From contig JBNKWQ010000046.1 in the NCBI GenBank assembly GCA_050299855.1, positions 1 through 64,000 of the forward strand: a stretch of 64,000 nucleotides of DNA, given 5' to 3'. The notes below the pieces were generated by a model. It worked only from the letters and a program-made list of their open reading frames with translations. It did no database searches and had not been told where the DNA came from. The position numbers and the translations under genes are program-made. Below are positions 34,364 to 42,968 of the stretch, piece after piece. The stretch's first letter is position 1. Each line of letters starts with the position of its first letter. This DNA comes from Hahella sp050299855 (GTDB lineage Bacteria; Pseudomonadota; Gammaproteobacteria; Pseudomonadales; Oleiphilaceae).

Positions 34364-34816
34364 ATGGACATTGCCGAAGTCGCCAAACGTTCCGGTGTCC
34401 CTGCCTCGACGCTGCGCTTTTATGAGGAAAAGGGATTAATCACTTCGGTTGGCCGACGGGGGTTGCGTCGACTCTTCGGTGCTAATGTATTGGAACGTTT
34501 AGCCCTAATCGCGCTTGGTCGTTCAGCGGGATTTTCATTGGACGAGATCGCCGGCATGCTGGGATCGGAGAAACGCCCTCAGATCGATCGGCAGTTGCTC
34601 TCAGATAAGGCAGATGAACTTGATAGGTCTATTCGGAAGCTGACCGCGATGCGTGATGGTCTCCGGCATGCAGCCGTTTGTTCTGCACCCAGCCATATGG
34701 AATGCCCGACGTTCCGTCAGCTTTTGGGGTTAGCGGCAGCGGGCGTTTTAAATTCCCACGATGAGAAGATGCCGATACCCAAGCGGCGCTCTAAAAAACG
34801 AGCTGTAGTGAAGTGA
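34364..34816 (+). CDS. MerR-family transcriptional regulator
   Basis: A 150-residue regulator. The N-terminal winged HTH begins MDIAEVAKRSGVPASTLRFY with EEKGLITSVGRRG, typical of MerR. A dimerisation coiled coil follows (residues about 80-115). The C-terminal part has cysteines in AAVCSAPSHMECPTFR that could bind metal or sense redox. The basic tail (KRRSKKRAVVK) is unusual. It overlaps the following broken methyltransferase by four bases and is divergent from the DUF2938 fragment, both plausible former targets. Confidence 0.85.
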   Translation: MDIAEVAKRSGVPASTLRFYEEKGLITSVGRRGLRRLFGANVLERLALIALGRSAGFSLDEIAGMLGSEKRPQIDRQLLSDKADELDRSIRKLTAMRDGLRHAAVCSAPSHMECPTFRQLLGLAAAGVLNSHDEKMPIPKRRSKKRAVVK

Positions 34817-35421
34817 ACCAAAAGATCATTGATGGGTATACTGACGATGCCGGTTATCTCACTCAGGCATATGAGTCGATTTCATCGCTGGAGGTTCTTT
34901 CCTCCGTGGCAGGGTTTCCATCTGAAGGCCCGCAACGGGTCATTGATACAGGTGCAGGGACTGGCCGTGATGCTGCATGGTTTGCCTCCAGGGGATGTGA
35001 TGTGGTGGCCGTTGAACCTGTCGTTCAGATTCGGGAAGCAGGATTGTCGTTGCATCCGAGTTCGAAAATCAGGTGGGTGGACGATGCCTTGCCCTCTCTG
35101 AGGTGAGTTCTTCTACAAGGTAACTCCTATGACTTTCTCTTATTGGCTGCTGTTTGGCACCATATCGAACCATCAGAGCGGCAGCATGCCCTCAGTAACC
35201 TGAGGACTACTGCTGACAATGACAGCCAATTGGTTATATCTGTACGCAATGGTCCAGGTTCCCCTAAACGGGAATGCTACCCTTCCACTATTTCAGAAAC
35301 GGTTGAAATGGCTAGAAATTGCTGTTTCAAGCTGCTTGCGAATTGTCCGGCAAAGTCCGTGCAGAAACAAAACCAAAAGGCCGGAGTTACCTGGACCTGG
35401 CTTGTTTTTACAACGGTATAG
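34813..35421 (+). pseudogene. class I methyltransferase broken by a frameshift
   Basis: The first part (34813-35106) starts at a GTG overlapping the MerR stop and has SAM motif I RVIDTGAGTGRDAAWFASRG. It ends in WVDDALPSLR and a stop. Homology continues in another frame with VLLQGNSYDFLLLAAVWHHI and runs to GVTWTWLVF and the stop at 35421. The shift lies at about 35100-35110. Joined, the two parts would give a normal methyltransferase of about 200 residues, so a single frameshift has inactivated it unless it is a sequencing error. Confidence 0.8.
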
Positions 35422-35527
35422 CAAATGTTGAACTGGATAGAGAATGTTGAACTGAGACTTCATGGAGCAAATTAATTCGGTATATGAAAATGGCTCTTGG
35501 CATTTAGCAACCAACCAGTAAGAAGGA

Positions 35528-35862
35528 ATGATAAAATTGCCATCGTACAAAGGCGCTTGCCACTGCGGTCAGGTGCAGTTTGAAGTTGATTGTGACTTGT
35601 CAAAAACAATGGAATGTAATTGCTACATTTGCAGCATGAAAGGCGCTATTTATACGCCTGCACTAAACAATAGTCTTCGTACTACGTAGGGAGAAGATGC
35701 TCTTGCGGTATTCATCCGTTTGCCAACCCTCGATTAGCGCCGGATATGTGGCTGGTGAACTTGCGTTGCGTGAAGGATATAGAGTTGAACGGACTTCAGC
35801 CTGAACTATTCGATGGTCAAAACTGGGAAGAGTCCGCAAAGGCCTTGTTAGGGAAAAAGTGA
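35528..35862 (+). pseudogene. GFA-family gene with internal loss
   Basis: The ATG at 35528 opens a GFA domain (YKGACHCGQVQFEVDCDLSK, then ECNCYICSMKGA) that reaches a stop at about 35688. Homology resumes at once with CSCGIHPFANPRLAPD and ends LFDGQNWEESAKALLGKK before the stop at 35860-35862. The middle strands between the second and third cysteine pairs are missing. The same family is intact at 33042 but the two are only distantly similar. Confidence 0.75.
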
Positions 35863-36156
35863 AATTTAGCCAGTATTGCTACGTCCTTAGGGGCAAAAAA
35901 GGTTGCTGAGAATGCGTTCCGGAAGGCGTTAGAATATCCGGTAAAATCTTTAGTAGTCCCTGACCGTCAGGCCGTACAGGGATGCCGGGCATTGTTGGAC
36001 TCACACCAGATGTTGGTGGAGCCTGCCTGTGGTGCTTCCCTGGCTGCGGCTTTGAGTCAGGATATCGCTGCGGAATTCAATGATGTCGTTGTCATCGTTT
36101 GTGGTGGCGTAGGTGTTACCGATGGATTGATACGAAAATGGGAAGAGAGCCGATAG
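35863..36156 (+). pseudogene. serine/threonine dehydratase (PLP), C-terminal fragment
   Basis: The frame beginning right after the GFA remnant reads SIATSLGAKKVAENAF, then LVVPDRQAVQGC, LVEPACGASLAAAL and VVVIVCGGVGVTDGLIRKW, ending at 36154-36156. This is the C-terminal third of a mammalian-SDS-like L-serine dehydratase. The PLP-lysine domain is absent and an in-frame stop precedes it. It is the fourth broken gene in a row in this segment. Confidence 0.75.
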
Positions 36157-36222
36157 TGAGTATTTACAATCGGCGCTATAAAACCGGTACAGACCCTGTC
36201 CTTGCCGTCAGTCACTATACCC

Positions 36223-36939
36223 CTACAACGGCCCGGCAGGTGGCTGCAGCTGATCAAAAGCTTCCTCCATCAATTTATTCCAGGTAAGCCGTAAATTGCG
36301 TATGTAGTCGTTGTCTTCATCAAAGGAAAGATAGCGGCCTGGTTGCAATGAACCTGTTTCCAGAACATAAAGCTCAATGGGCGGGCCTACCGTCAGATTG
36401 CTGCGCATGGTGGCGTCCATGGACACCAGCCCGCAAAGGACTGCGCGGTCGCAGGAGGTTTCTTCGTGAATGACCCGGTCCAGAATTGGTTTGCCATACT
36501 TGATTTCACCAATCTGAAGAAAAGGAACCTGAGTGGAACTGGCGATAAAGTTGCCTTGGGAGTAGATCATATACAGGCCGCTGATGCTCCCCATTATTTC
36601 TCCGGCAAATATGAAGGTTGTCTCAAATGTTGGTCCGCCCCCCGAGCTATGCTGACAGGCGACACTGACCCGGCCAATATAAGCTGAGGCTTCATGCATG
36701 TCGCTGACCGTCAGTAAATTGACCGGCGCTTTGGACTTGATATCACGTTCCAGGCTGGCGATAACCGCCTGGGTCGTAGCCAGGTTTCCCGAACTGCAGA
36801 GCACGAATTGCCGTTGTCCCGGTACGCTATAACGCCACATCTTGCTGTAGGTGCTGATGTTATCGACTCCGGCACTGGTCCGTGAGTCAGATACCATGAC
36901 AATGCATTGATTAGTTTTTATGCCCAGGCAATAGGTCAC
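36223..36939 (-). CDS. Anbu, bacterial proteasome-like peptidase
   Basis: A 238-residue Ntn-hydrolase of the Anbu family, self-assembling relatives of the proteasome beta subunit and HslV. Starting at GTG 36939 the product begins M-TYCLGIK, so that Thr2 becomes the N-terminal nucleophile, as in the family; SDSRTSAGVDN follows with the catalytic Asp and Ser region. The RBS TTGGAGA lies just upstream. Anbu is usually in an operon with a transglutaminase-like protein, an alpha-E protein and a circularly permuted ATP-grasp; none of these is here. It may be a relocated or relict single gene. Confidence 0.88.
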   Translation of the reverse strand: MTYCLGIKTNQCIVMVSDSRTSAGVDNISTYSKMWRYSVPGQRQFVLCSSGNLATTQAVIASLERDIKSKAPVNLLTVSDMHEASAYIGRVSVACQHSSGGGPTFETTFIFAGEIMGSISGLYMIYSQGNFIASSTQVPFLQIGEIKYGKPILDRVIHEETSCDRAVLCGLVSMDATMRSNLTVGPPIELYVLETGSLQPGRYLSFDEDNDYIRNLRLTWNKLMEEAFDQLQPPAGPL

Positions 36940-37068
36940 TGATGTCTCCAAAAGAGGGGTTTTTAATATAACTCTGCTTCAGCATGACGGAGGATTACAG
37001 ATAGCCGTTTTAGTAGCTTAGTTGATACTCTTGGACGCGTGCAATGTTTAAAGTCAGGGACTTACATC

Positions 37069-37611
37069 ATGATAAAACCGGATATTTATCCAGTGCTGGC
37101 CATAGGGAAAGGTTCGCTGTCTGTTATGGCTAAACCGGTGGCTGGGGAATGGATCGAAGAAGAATTTGAGGGGATATCCCGCACGGGCATTCACAGGATT
37201 GTGTCACTACTGGAGTCGCAGGAGGCGAGAGAACTCGGTTTGGGTGATGAGAAAATGCTCTGCGAGAAATTTGGGATGGAGTTTGTTTCATTCCCCATTC
37301 GTGACATGGGGCTTCCTGTATCCCTGGAAGACTACGTGTCCCTGACGGACCGTCTCTATAAAGATGCTTTAAGAGGGTTAAATACAGTGGTTCATTGTCG
37401 GGCAGGGATTGGCCGGACCGGCGTGGTCGCCGCGGGGATATTATTGCATAACGGATATGATCCGACCGCTGCGTTTGCTCTTATTTCCGCTAAAAGAGGG
37501 GTGTCTGTTCCAGATACCCTGGAACAGTTGGACTGGGTCATTAATAACCATGTTTCTATTTCAGGATGGGTAAAATACTGCTGCAGGTTCAGACGCATTT
37601 CCATGGTTTGA
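37069..37611 (+). CDS. dual-specificity/tyrosine phosphatase-like protein
   Basis: A 180-residue cysteine phosphatase. The P-loop VVHCRAGIGRTGVVAAG has the HCxxGxxR(T) signature and the upstream FPIRDMGLPV supplies the usual general-acid loop (Asp). The start at 37069 follows a GGGA ribosome site. Homology ends near VPDTLEQLDWVINNH; the last 20 or so residues (about 37550-37611) run antisense to the next gene and are not conserved, which suggests the 3' end was replaced. The substrate could be phosphoprotein or phosphoinositide-like; not known. Confidence 0.8.
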   Translation: MIKPDIYPVLAIGKGSLSVMAKPVAGEWIEEEFEGISRTGIHRIVSLLESQEARELGLGDEKMLCEKFGMEFVSFPIRDMGLPVSLEDYVSLTDRLYKDALRGLNTVVHCRAGIGRTGVVAAGILLHNGYDPTAAFALISAKRGVSVPDTLEQLDWVINNHVSISGWVKYCCRFRRISMV

Positions 37612-37841
37612 TCATGAAGTTGTTTAACGGATTGAGCGAGCCGTTTTTCGTCATTGTCGAGAACAATATCAGAGGACACTCCCAGGACCTGGGTGGCTCT
37701 GGGACCAACAACATCAAGATCTTCTGCTTTGATCGTCCTGACGTTTTGGATAGCCGGCACGACTGTCTCCATAAAAATCTGATAATAGCTTTTTGCTGCC
37801 TTTTCAATTTCGTTGAGGAAGTGTATCTGTTCAGGTTCCAT
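37392..37841 (-). CDS. hypothetical protein, 3' end overlapping the phosphatase
   Basis: A minus-strand frame of 149 codons whose first 95 or so residues (MEPEQIHFLNEIEKAAKSYY onward) look like a real helical protein. The rest is antisense to the phosphatase gene and is probably not native. I do not recognise the family. It is likely a gene truncated by the same rearrangement that altered the phosphatase tail. A normal start region is present upstream. Confidence 0.4.
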   Translation of the reverse strand: MEPEQIHFLNEIEKAAKSYYQIFMETVVPAIQNVRTIKAEDLDVVGPRATQVLGVSSDIVLDNDEKRLAQSVKQLHDQTMEMRLNLQQYFTHPEIETWLLMTQSNCSRVSGTDTPLLAEIRANAAVGSYPLCNNIPAATTPVRPIPARQ

Positions 37842-37899
37842 GAAACTCTCGGGGGCATGTCATTGTTTTAGATGTTCCGGCGAGAGGACAGATGTTCAA

Positions 37900-38184
37900 T
37901 CAGGTCTTGCCCCCTCGATATTGGGGTGATATCCACACAGAGAGTTCCATTTTTTCAGCAATATTGCCGATGGTGGGAAAGCGGGGAATATTTTCCAGCA
38001 GAAGCGCACGAACCTGTTCGGTGATCGGTGCAGTAATAATCATTTTATTGAGTTCATGGTCACAAAAATCCAGCGCCTGTTTATAGACAGCCTCGCGTAG
38101 TATGTCTCCTTCCATATCAAGTACGGTCACCGGCAAAATCATACGTGAATTGGCTTTGTTGAAATGGATATTGGGGCAGGTCAT
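37900..38184 (-). pseudogene. AraC-family regulator fragment
   Basis: The frame carries the end of an AraC-type ligand-binding domain (PNIHFNKANSRMILP) and the beginning of the HTH (VRALLLENIPRFPTIGNIAE with KMELSV), then stops in WISPQYRGGKT. The second HTH and most of the N-terminal domain are missing. The same frame stays open upstream to about 38260 with family-like residues (FRKNFFQYRDNLYKE), so the fragment is longer than its first ATG suggests. It cannot act as a normal regulator. Confidence 0.65.
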
Positions 38185-38633
38185 TTCCTTGTAAAGGTTA
38201 TCTCTATACTGGAAGAAGTTTTTTCGGAAGCCCCAAATTCGTCTCCGACCGTAATGAATCCGTTAAGGGCGTATCGTCACTGCTGTCACGCTTTGACGGG
38301 CCTGTAACCTTTACCGTCATCCCTCCCGGTTCCGGTACCCGGGATCTGGACGGCACCTTAGACGGCTGGGAGTGACTCATAGATCCGGACGCCTTTCCCG
38401 GGAGTAAGGCATCCGCTGGCCGCTCATTCTCAGTCTGGCTACCAATTACAGTCTTTATCCATCCATCTATAACCACCTTGCTGTATCTGATACCTTGTTG
38501 TATCTGATAGTGGGGGAGATAACCTATACTGACCTATTATGTGGTGGATACTTTTGGTATTGGGCCAGCTAAAGAAATTTGATAGCAGTAACTTCGAGGG
38601 AAATGATTTGGTTCACCCATATCTATGTGCACA
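38185..38633. other. intergenic region with decayed coding sequence
   Basis: About 450 bases. The part next to 38185 continues the AraC homology on the minus strand. The remainder has overlapping short frames without motifs and must include the promoter of the binding-protein gene at 38634. I see no intact gene. Confidence 0.4.
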
Positions 38634-39719
38634 ATGATACGACAGAAAATTTGGAGTCTAACTTTTGGCCTTGTCTTTTGCCTCTCGCCCTTTATCGATG
38701 TTTTGGCGGAGAACCAGACTCTGGGCATGAGCAACTATCAATGGACTGGCCCAATGTCCGGACCAGTGGCGCAAGTCGATAAATCTATCCTCTTTATCTC
38801 TCAGGATTCCAACAATGGCGGTATCACTGCGCTATATCGTCATTTTCAGGTAGCTACCCAGAAGTTAGGGTGGAAGCTCGAGTTCATTGATGGCAAAAAT
38901 GAGCTTAAGACGATCAAGGCTGCAATTTTGGATGCATCAGTCAGCCACTTTCATGCCGTGGTGTTGGGAGGCATTTCCGCCGAAAGTGTCATCAAAGAAA
39001 TCAAGGTTTTGGCAAAAACTGACAAGGTTGTGGCGGGCTGGCATGCGATGGCAGACCCGGGAGCCAGTGATGAGCTGTTTATCAACATTGCCACGCGCTC
39101 ATATGATGTCGCAAAAAAAGCGGCGGAATACGTAGTGTGGGATAGTGAAGGTGCTGCCGGCGTGGTTATATTTAATGATGAGCGCTTTGAGGTGGCGAAT
39201 GCCAAAACCCGCTATATGGTCGAAGTTGTTTCAGAGTGTTCGGGCTGTAAAGTATTGTCAGTTGAAAATATCAGCCTGGGCAATACAGTAGCTGAGTTGC
39301 CGGATGTGGTCGAGCGATTGATTAATCAGCACGGTGCTGCCTGGACTCACAGTCTGGCAATTAATGATCTATATTTTGATTCCATTAATTACCCATTAAG
39401 AAAGTTCAAGCGGCAGGACATTCGCAATATCTCGGCTGGGGACGGTTCCTTTCCGGCGTTGAATCGTATACGCAGCGGGCTGTCTACACAGATTGCCACC
39501 GTCGCCGAACCTGTGGCACTGCAAGGATGGCAATTGGCAGATGAGATAAACCGTGCCTTCGCCGGAGAGCCCCCCAGTGGCATCGTCAGCCAGCCGATAC
39601 TGGTGACCTTCAAGGTTGCCAATCGACTGAATATCTACGAGCTTGAGGAAAATATACCCTATAAACAGTGGTACCAGGCTATCTGGAGGGGCCATCCGGA
39701 GAAAATACCCAAACAGTGA
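38634..39719 (+). CDS. periplasmic sugar-type binding protein
   Basis: A 361-residue exported protein. An N-terminal signal peptide (KIWSLTFGLVFCLSPFIDVLA) leads into a type I periplasmic-binding fold (Peripla_BP_4, ribose/LacI-like): SILFISQDSNNGGITALYRH, then FHAVVLGGISAESVIKEI and VVAGWHAMADPGASDELF. The C-terminal lobe includes DIRNISAGDGSFPALNRIR. ABC transporter genes are absent nearby, so it may be an orphan feeding a distant transporter or a chemotaxis or sensor partner. The ATG at 38634 is one of two close candidates. Confidence 0.8.
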   Translation: MIRQKIWSLTFGLVFCLSPFIDVLAENQTLGMSNYQWTGPMSGPVAQVDKSILFISQDSNNGGITALYRHFQVATQKLGWKLEFIDGKNELKTIKAAILDASVSHFHAVVLGGISAESVIKEIKVLAKTDKVVAGWHAMADPGASDELFINIATRSYDVAKKAAEYVVWDSEGAAGVVIFNDERFEVANAKTRYMVEVVSECSGCKVLSVENISLGNTVAELPDVVERLINQHGAAWTHSLAINDLYFDSINYPLRKFKRQDIRNISAGDGSFPALNRIRSGLSTQIATVAEPVALQGWQLADEINRAFAGEPPSGIVSQPILVTFKVANRLNIYELEENIPYKQWYQAIWRGHPEKIPKQ

Positions 39720-39749
39720 CGGCAAGTTTGGTGCTTCAATACAGATACC

Positions 39750-40223
39750 CTAAACCAATCCCAACGGCAGCTCAGTCGTATACTTCACTTCGCTTAGTGC
39801 CACGCTGGAGTTGATCTCCAGGACGCCCGGCAGTTGGGAAAGATGTTCGCGGAAAAAACGTTCGTAGCAATCCACGTCTCTGGTAACGATGCGTAGCAAA
39901 AAATCGGTGCGTCCCATCATGGTGTAGCATTCCGTCACTTCCGGGAATGAGCGGATATTCTCTTCAAAGTCCCCCACCGCTTGGCGGCCGTTCGCTGTGA
40001 GTTTTACTTCGGTATAAATCACCACATTCAATCCCAGGCGTTTGCGATTCAACATGCCCACCCGGCGGTCGATATAGCCGTCTTCTTCCAGGCGCTTGAT
40101 ACGGCGCCAGCATGGGGGTTGGGAAAGGTTCACTTTTTCAGCGATTTCAGAGGCCGACAGGCTGGCATCTGATTGGATGAGTTCCAGTATCAGGCGGTCG
40201 GTTTTATCCAGTTTGATCTCCAT
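39750..40223 (-). CDS. bkdR: Lrp/AsnC-family regulator, probable BkdR
   Basis: A 157-residue Lrp-type regulator. The N-terminal HTH reads LDKTDRLILELIQSDASLSA, then SEIAEKVNLSQPPCWRRIKR, and the C-terminal RAM domain has YTMMGRTDFLLRIVTRDV. In Pseudomonas BkdR activates the branched-chain keto acid dehydrogenase operon in response to branched-chain amino acids. Here the gene is divergent from bkdA1 with a 347-base spacer, the same arrangement, which supports the role. Confidence 0.85.
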   Translation of the reverse strand: MEIKLDKTDRLILELIQSDASLSASEIAEKVNLSQPPCWRRIKRLEEDGYIDRRVGMLNRKRLGLNVVIYTEVKLTANGRQAVGDFEENIRSFPEVTECYTMMGRTDFLLRIVTRDVDCYERFFREHLSQLPGVLEINSSVALSEVKYTTELPLGLV

Positions 40224-40570
40224 CGTCTTTCCTCATTATAGGGGGATTGCTCTGTCATGCCGGAATGCGTATGTCTGCATAGTTAATGTGTGTTTTGTTT
40301 GTAGGGTGTAAATATTATGCCTATAAGTATTTTTAGAGAATAATATATGCGCAAATGGCTTGTTTTGACAATTAAATGGAATAACTCATTCCTGAGGGCT
40401 AGGATATAGTAAATGTCATGCTGCTTTTGAAGTGATCCTTCTTGCAGTTGGGTCTGCGGGAAAGACTGCTGACTTTAAGAATCTGCTCTCCAAAAGAGAG
40501 CTATACAAAAACAAAAACTCTCTTGCCCAGGGTGCCACAAGCACAGAGGTAAGACTGAAGGAGAACCGTT
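40224..40570. promoter_or_regulatory. bkdR-bkd divergent control region
   Basis: This 347-base AT-rich spacer must contain the Lrp-type binding sites and both promoters. A TTGACA hexamer lies at 40365-40370 without a convincing -10 at the proper distance. AAGGAG just before 40571 is the bkdA1 ribosome site. No gene is seen. Confidence 0.4.
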
Positions 40571-41929
40571 ATGGCGCTAACGCAGCAACCCGTGGTGAAG
40601 CTATCGTCTGTGGGAAAATCCTGTGCCGGAGGCAAGGCTTCTTCAGGAAATAACACCTCGGATAATTCAAAGCCCGCTTCGCAAATTCCCTCTTCTGCAG
40701 AAATCTCAAAGTCCGTCAGCAAACTCTATATTCCAGAAGCTTCTTCCCGCCCCGGCGACGTGGCAGATTTCAGCTATCTCAATCTTCCTGATGCCGGTAC
40801 TGCCCCTAAACCAGAATTAAACTGTTCAGCACTGGATATCCAGCCGCTGGCTTATGGATTGATCCGGGTTCTGGACAATGAAGGCCATGCGCTGGGCGAT
40901 TGGAACCCTAAGCTTTCCCCGGAGACCCTGCGTAAAGGGCTCAAACACATGATGCATGTGCGCGCTTTCGATGAGCGGATGTTTCGCATGCAGCGTCAGG
41001 GCAAGCTGTCGTTTTACATGAAATGTACCGGTGAAGAAGCGGTTGCGGTGGCTCAGGGGATGGCATTGGAGCACGGCGATATGCTGTTTCCGACTTATCG
41101 CCAGCAAGGTTTGTTGTTTGTTCGCGAACGCCCGGTGGTCGATATGATGTGCCAGTGTCTGTCCAATGTTCGTGACAATTTGAAAGGTCGTCAACTGCCG
41201 GTGCTTTATGGCTGGAAGGATGATAACTTCTTCAGCATCTCCGGTAACCTTGCTACCCAGTTCAGCCAAGCAGTTGGCTGGGCGATGGCATCAGCTTACA
41301 AAGGTGAAGATCACATTGCTGCTGCCTGGGTGGGCGACGGCAGTACTGCCGAAGCGGATGTCTACCACGCACTTCTGTTTGCCGCTACTTATCGTGCACC
41401 GGTGATTCTGAACGTGGTGAATAACCAATGGGCCATTTCCACTCCCCAGTCTTTTGCCTCTGCCGGAACTACCTTTGCAGCTCGTGGCCTCGGCTTCAAT
41501 ATTCCCAGTATTCGCGTCGATGGTAACGATTTCCTCGCTGTATATGCCGCCACAGAATGGGCTGCAGAGCGTGCCCGTAAAGGACAAGGCGCGACCTTTA
41601 TTGAACTCTTCACATACCGCAGTGCCGCCCATTCCACCAGTGATAACCCGGAAGGCTACCGTGCCAGGAATGAGGCGGAAGCTTGGCCTTTGGGTGATCC
41701 GATTGACCGGCTGAAACAGCATTTGATCCATCTTGGCGAATGGACAGAAGAGCAACAACAGGCCCTGGCGGATGAGCTCAAGCAGTCTGTGACTGACGAT
41801 TGGAAAGAGTCCATTTCCTACGGCACTCTGGAAGAAGGTCCCCACTGGCCGGTTGCCAGCATGTTTGAGGATGTATTCAAGGAAATGCCGGAACACCTGC
41901 GTAAACAACGTCAGAAGATGGGGGTCTAA
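40571..41929 (+). CDS. bkdA1: branched-chain 2-oxo acid dehydrogenase E1 alpha
   Basis: The alpha chain of the thiamine-diphosphate E1 of the branched-chain keto acid dehydrogenase complex, which decarboxylates the 2-oxo acids of valine, leucine and isoleucine. The TPP/metal motif is WVGDGSTAEADVYHALLFAA, ending in NVVNNQWAIS. The phosphorylation-loop region TYRSAAHSTSDNPEGYR and MQRQGKLSFYMKCTGEEA are typical of BkdA1. At 452 residues it is about 40 longer than the Pseudomonas protein because of a Ser/Lys/Pro-rich N-terminal extension. It ends three bases before bkdA2. Confidence 0.93.
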   Translation: MALTQQPVVKLSSVGKSCAGGKASSGNNTSDNSKPASQIPSSAEISKSVSKLYIPEASSRPGDVADFSYLNLPDAGTAPKPELNCSALDIQPLAYGLIRVLDNEGHALGDWNPKLSPETLRKGLKHMMHVRAFDERMFRMQRQGKLSFYMKCTGEEAVAVAQGMALEHGDMLFPTYRQQGLLFVRERPVVDMMCQCLSNVRDNLKGRQLPVLYGWKDDNFFSISGNLATQFSQAVGWAMASAYKGEDHIAAAWVGDGSTAEADVYHALLFAATYRAPVILNVVNNQWAISTPQSFASAGTTFAARGLGFNIPSIRVDGNDFLAVYAATEWAAERARKGQGATFIELFTYRSAAHSTSDNPEGYRARNEAEAWPLGDPIDRLKQHLIHLGEWTEEQQQALADELKQSVTDDWKESISYGTLEEGPHWPVASMFEDVFKEMPEHLRKQRQKMGV

Positions 41930-41932
41930 GCC

Positions 41933-42955
41933 ATGCCTAAGATGACCATGGTTCAGGCCATTAACTCGGCGTTGGATTGCACCATGAGCCGTGACCCGAA
42001 TGTGCTGGTGATGGGCGAGGATGTCGGATACTTCGGCGGTGTTTTCCGTTGTACTGAGGGTTTATATAACAAGTATGGCGCCCATCGTGCGCTGGATATG
42101 CCAATCGCAGAAGGCGGCATTATGGCGGCGGCCATCGGTATGGGCGTGAATGGTTTGCGTCCGGTGGTGGAGATTCAGTTTGCCGACTATATCTACCCAG
42201 GATTCGACCAGATTGTCAGTGAACTGGCGCGTCTACGTCACCGCAGCGGCGGCGAGTTCTTTGCTCCCGTCACGGTGAGAACGCCTTGTGGCGGTGGTAT
42301 TCGCGGTGGGCAAACCCATTCCCAAAGCCCGGAAGGTATCTTTACCCATGTGGCAGGTCTTAAAACCGTGATGCCATCCAACCCCTACGATGCCAAAGGT
42401 CTGTTGATCAGTGCGATTGAAGACGATGATCCGGTGATTTTTTTCGAGCCCAAGCGGATATACAACGGCCCGTTTTATGGCCATGAAGTGCAGACTAATG
42501 TGGCCACGACCTGGGCAGCTCACCCTATGGGCGACGTGCCGGAAGAGCACTACAAAATTCCCCTGGGCAAAGCCTCCATTCTGCGCGAAGGCAGTGATGT
42601 GACCGTACTGGCCTACGGCACTATGGTGCATGTAGCGGAAGCATCGATTAACGAATGCGGCATAGACGCCGAGCTGATTGACCTTCGCTCCTTGCTGCCG
42701 CTGGATCTGGAAACCATCGTGAAGTCTGTTGAAAAGAGCGGCCGTTGTGTGGTCATTCATGAGGCCACCCGCACCAGTGGCTTCGGCGCGGAGCTTATAG
42801 CTGAAGTTCAGGAAGAATGTTTCTGGCACCTGAAAGCGCCTATCGAGCGTGTCACCGGTTGGGATACCCCATACCCTCACGTGTTTGAGTGGGAATATTT
42901 TCCCGGCCATGACCGTATTATCGAAGCCATGCAACGCACACTCGAAACCGACTGA
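41933..42955 (+). CDS. bkdA2: branched-chain 2-oxo acid dehydrogenase E1 beta
   Basis: The 340-residue beta chain of E1, forming an alpha2-beta2 tetramer with BkdA1. Recognisable segments are VMGEDVGYFGGVFRCTEGL, the glutamate-containing MPIAEGGIMAAAIGMGVNG and VEIQFADYIYPGFDQIVSE, and the C-terminal domain from VLAYGTMVHVAEASI. The length matches the family. It is translationally close to bkdA1 and bkdB (13-base gap). Confidence 0.95.
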   Translation: MPKMTMVQAINSALDCTMSRDPNVLVMGEDVGYFGGVFRCTEGLYNKYGAHRALDMPIAEGGIMAAAIGMGVNGLRPVVEIQFADYIYPGFDQIVSELARLRHRSGGEFFAPVTVRTPCGGGIRGGQTHSQSPEGIFTHVAGLKTVMPSNPYDAKGLLISAIEDDDPVIFFEPKRIYNGPFYGHEVQTNVATTWAAHPMGDVPEEHYKIPLGKASILREGSDVTVLAYGTMVHVAEASINECGIDAELIDLRSLLPLDLETIVKSVEKSGRCVVIHEATRTSGFGAELIAEVQEECFWHLKAPIERVTGWDTPYPHVFEWEYFPGHDRIIEAMQRTLETD

Positions 42956-42968
42956 GGGAGACCGGACA

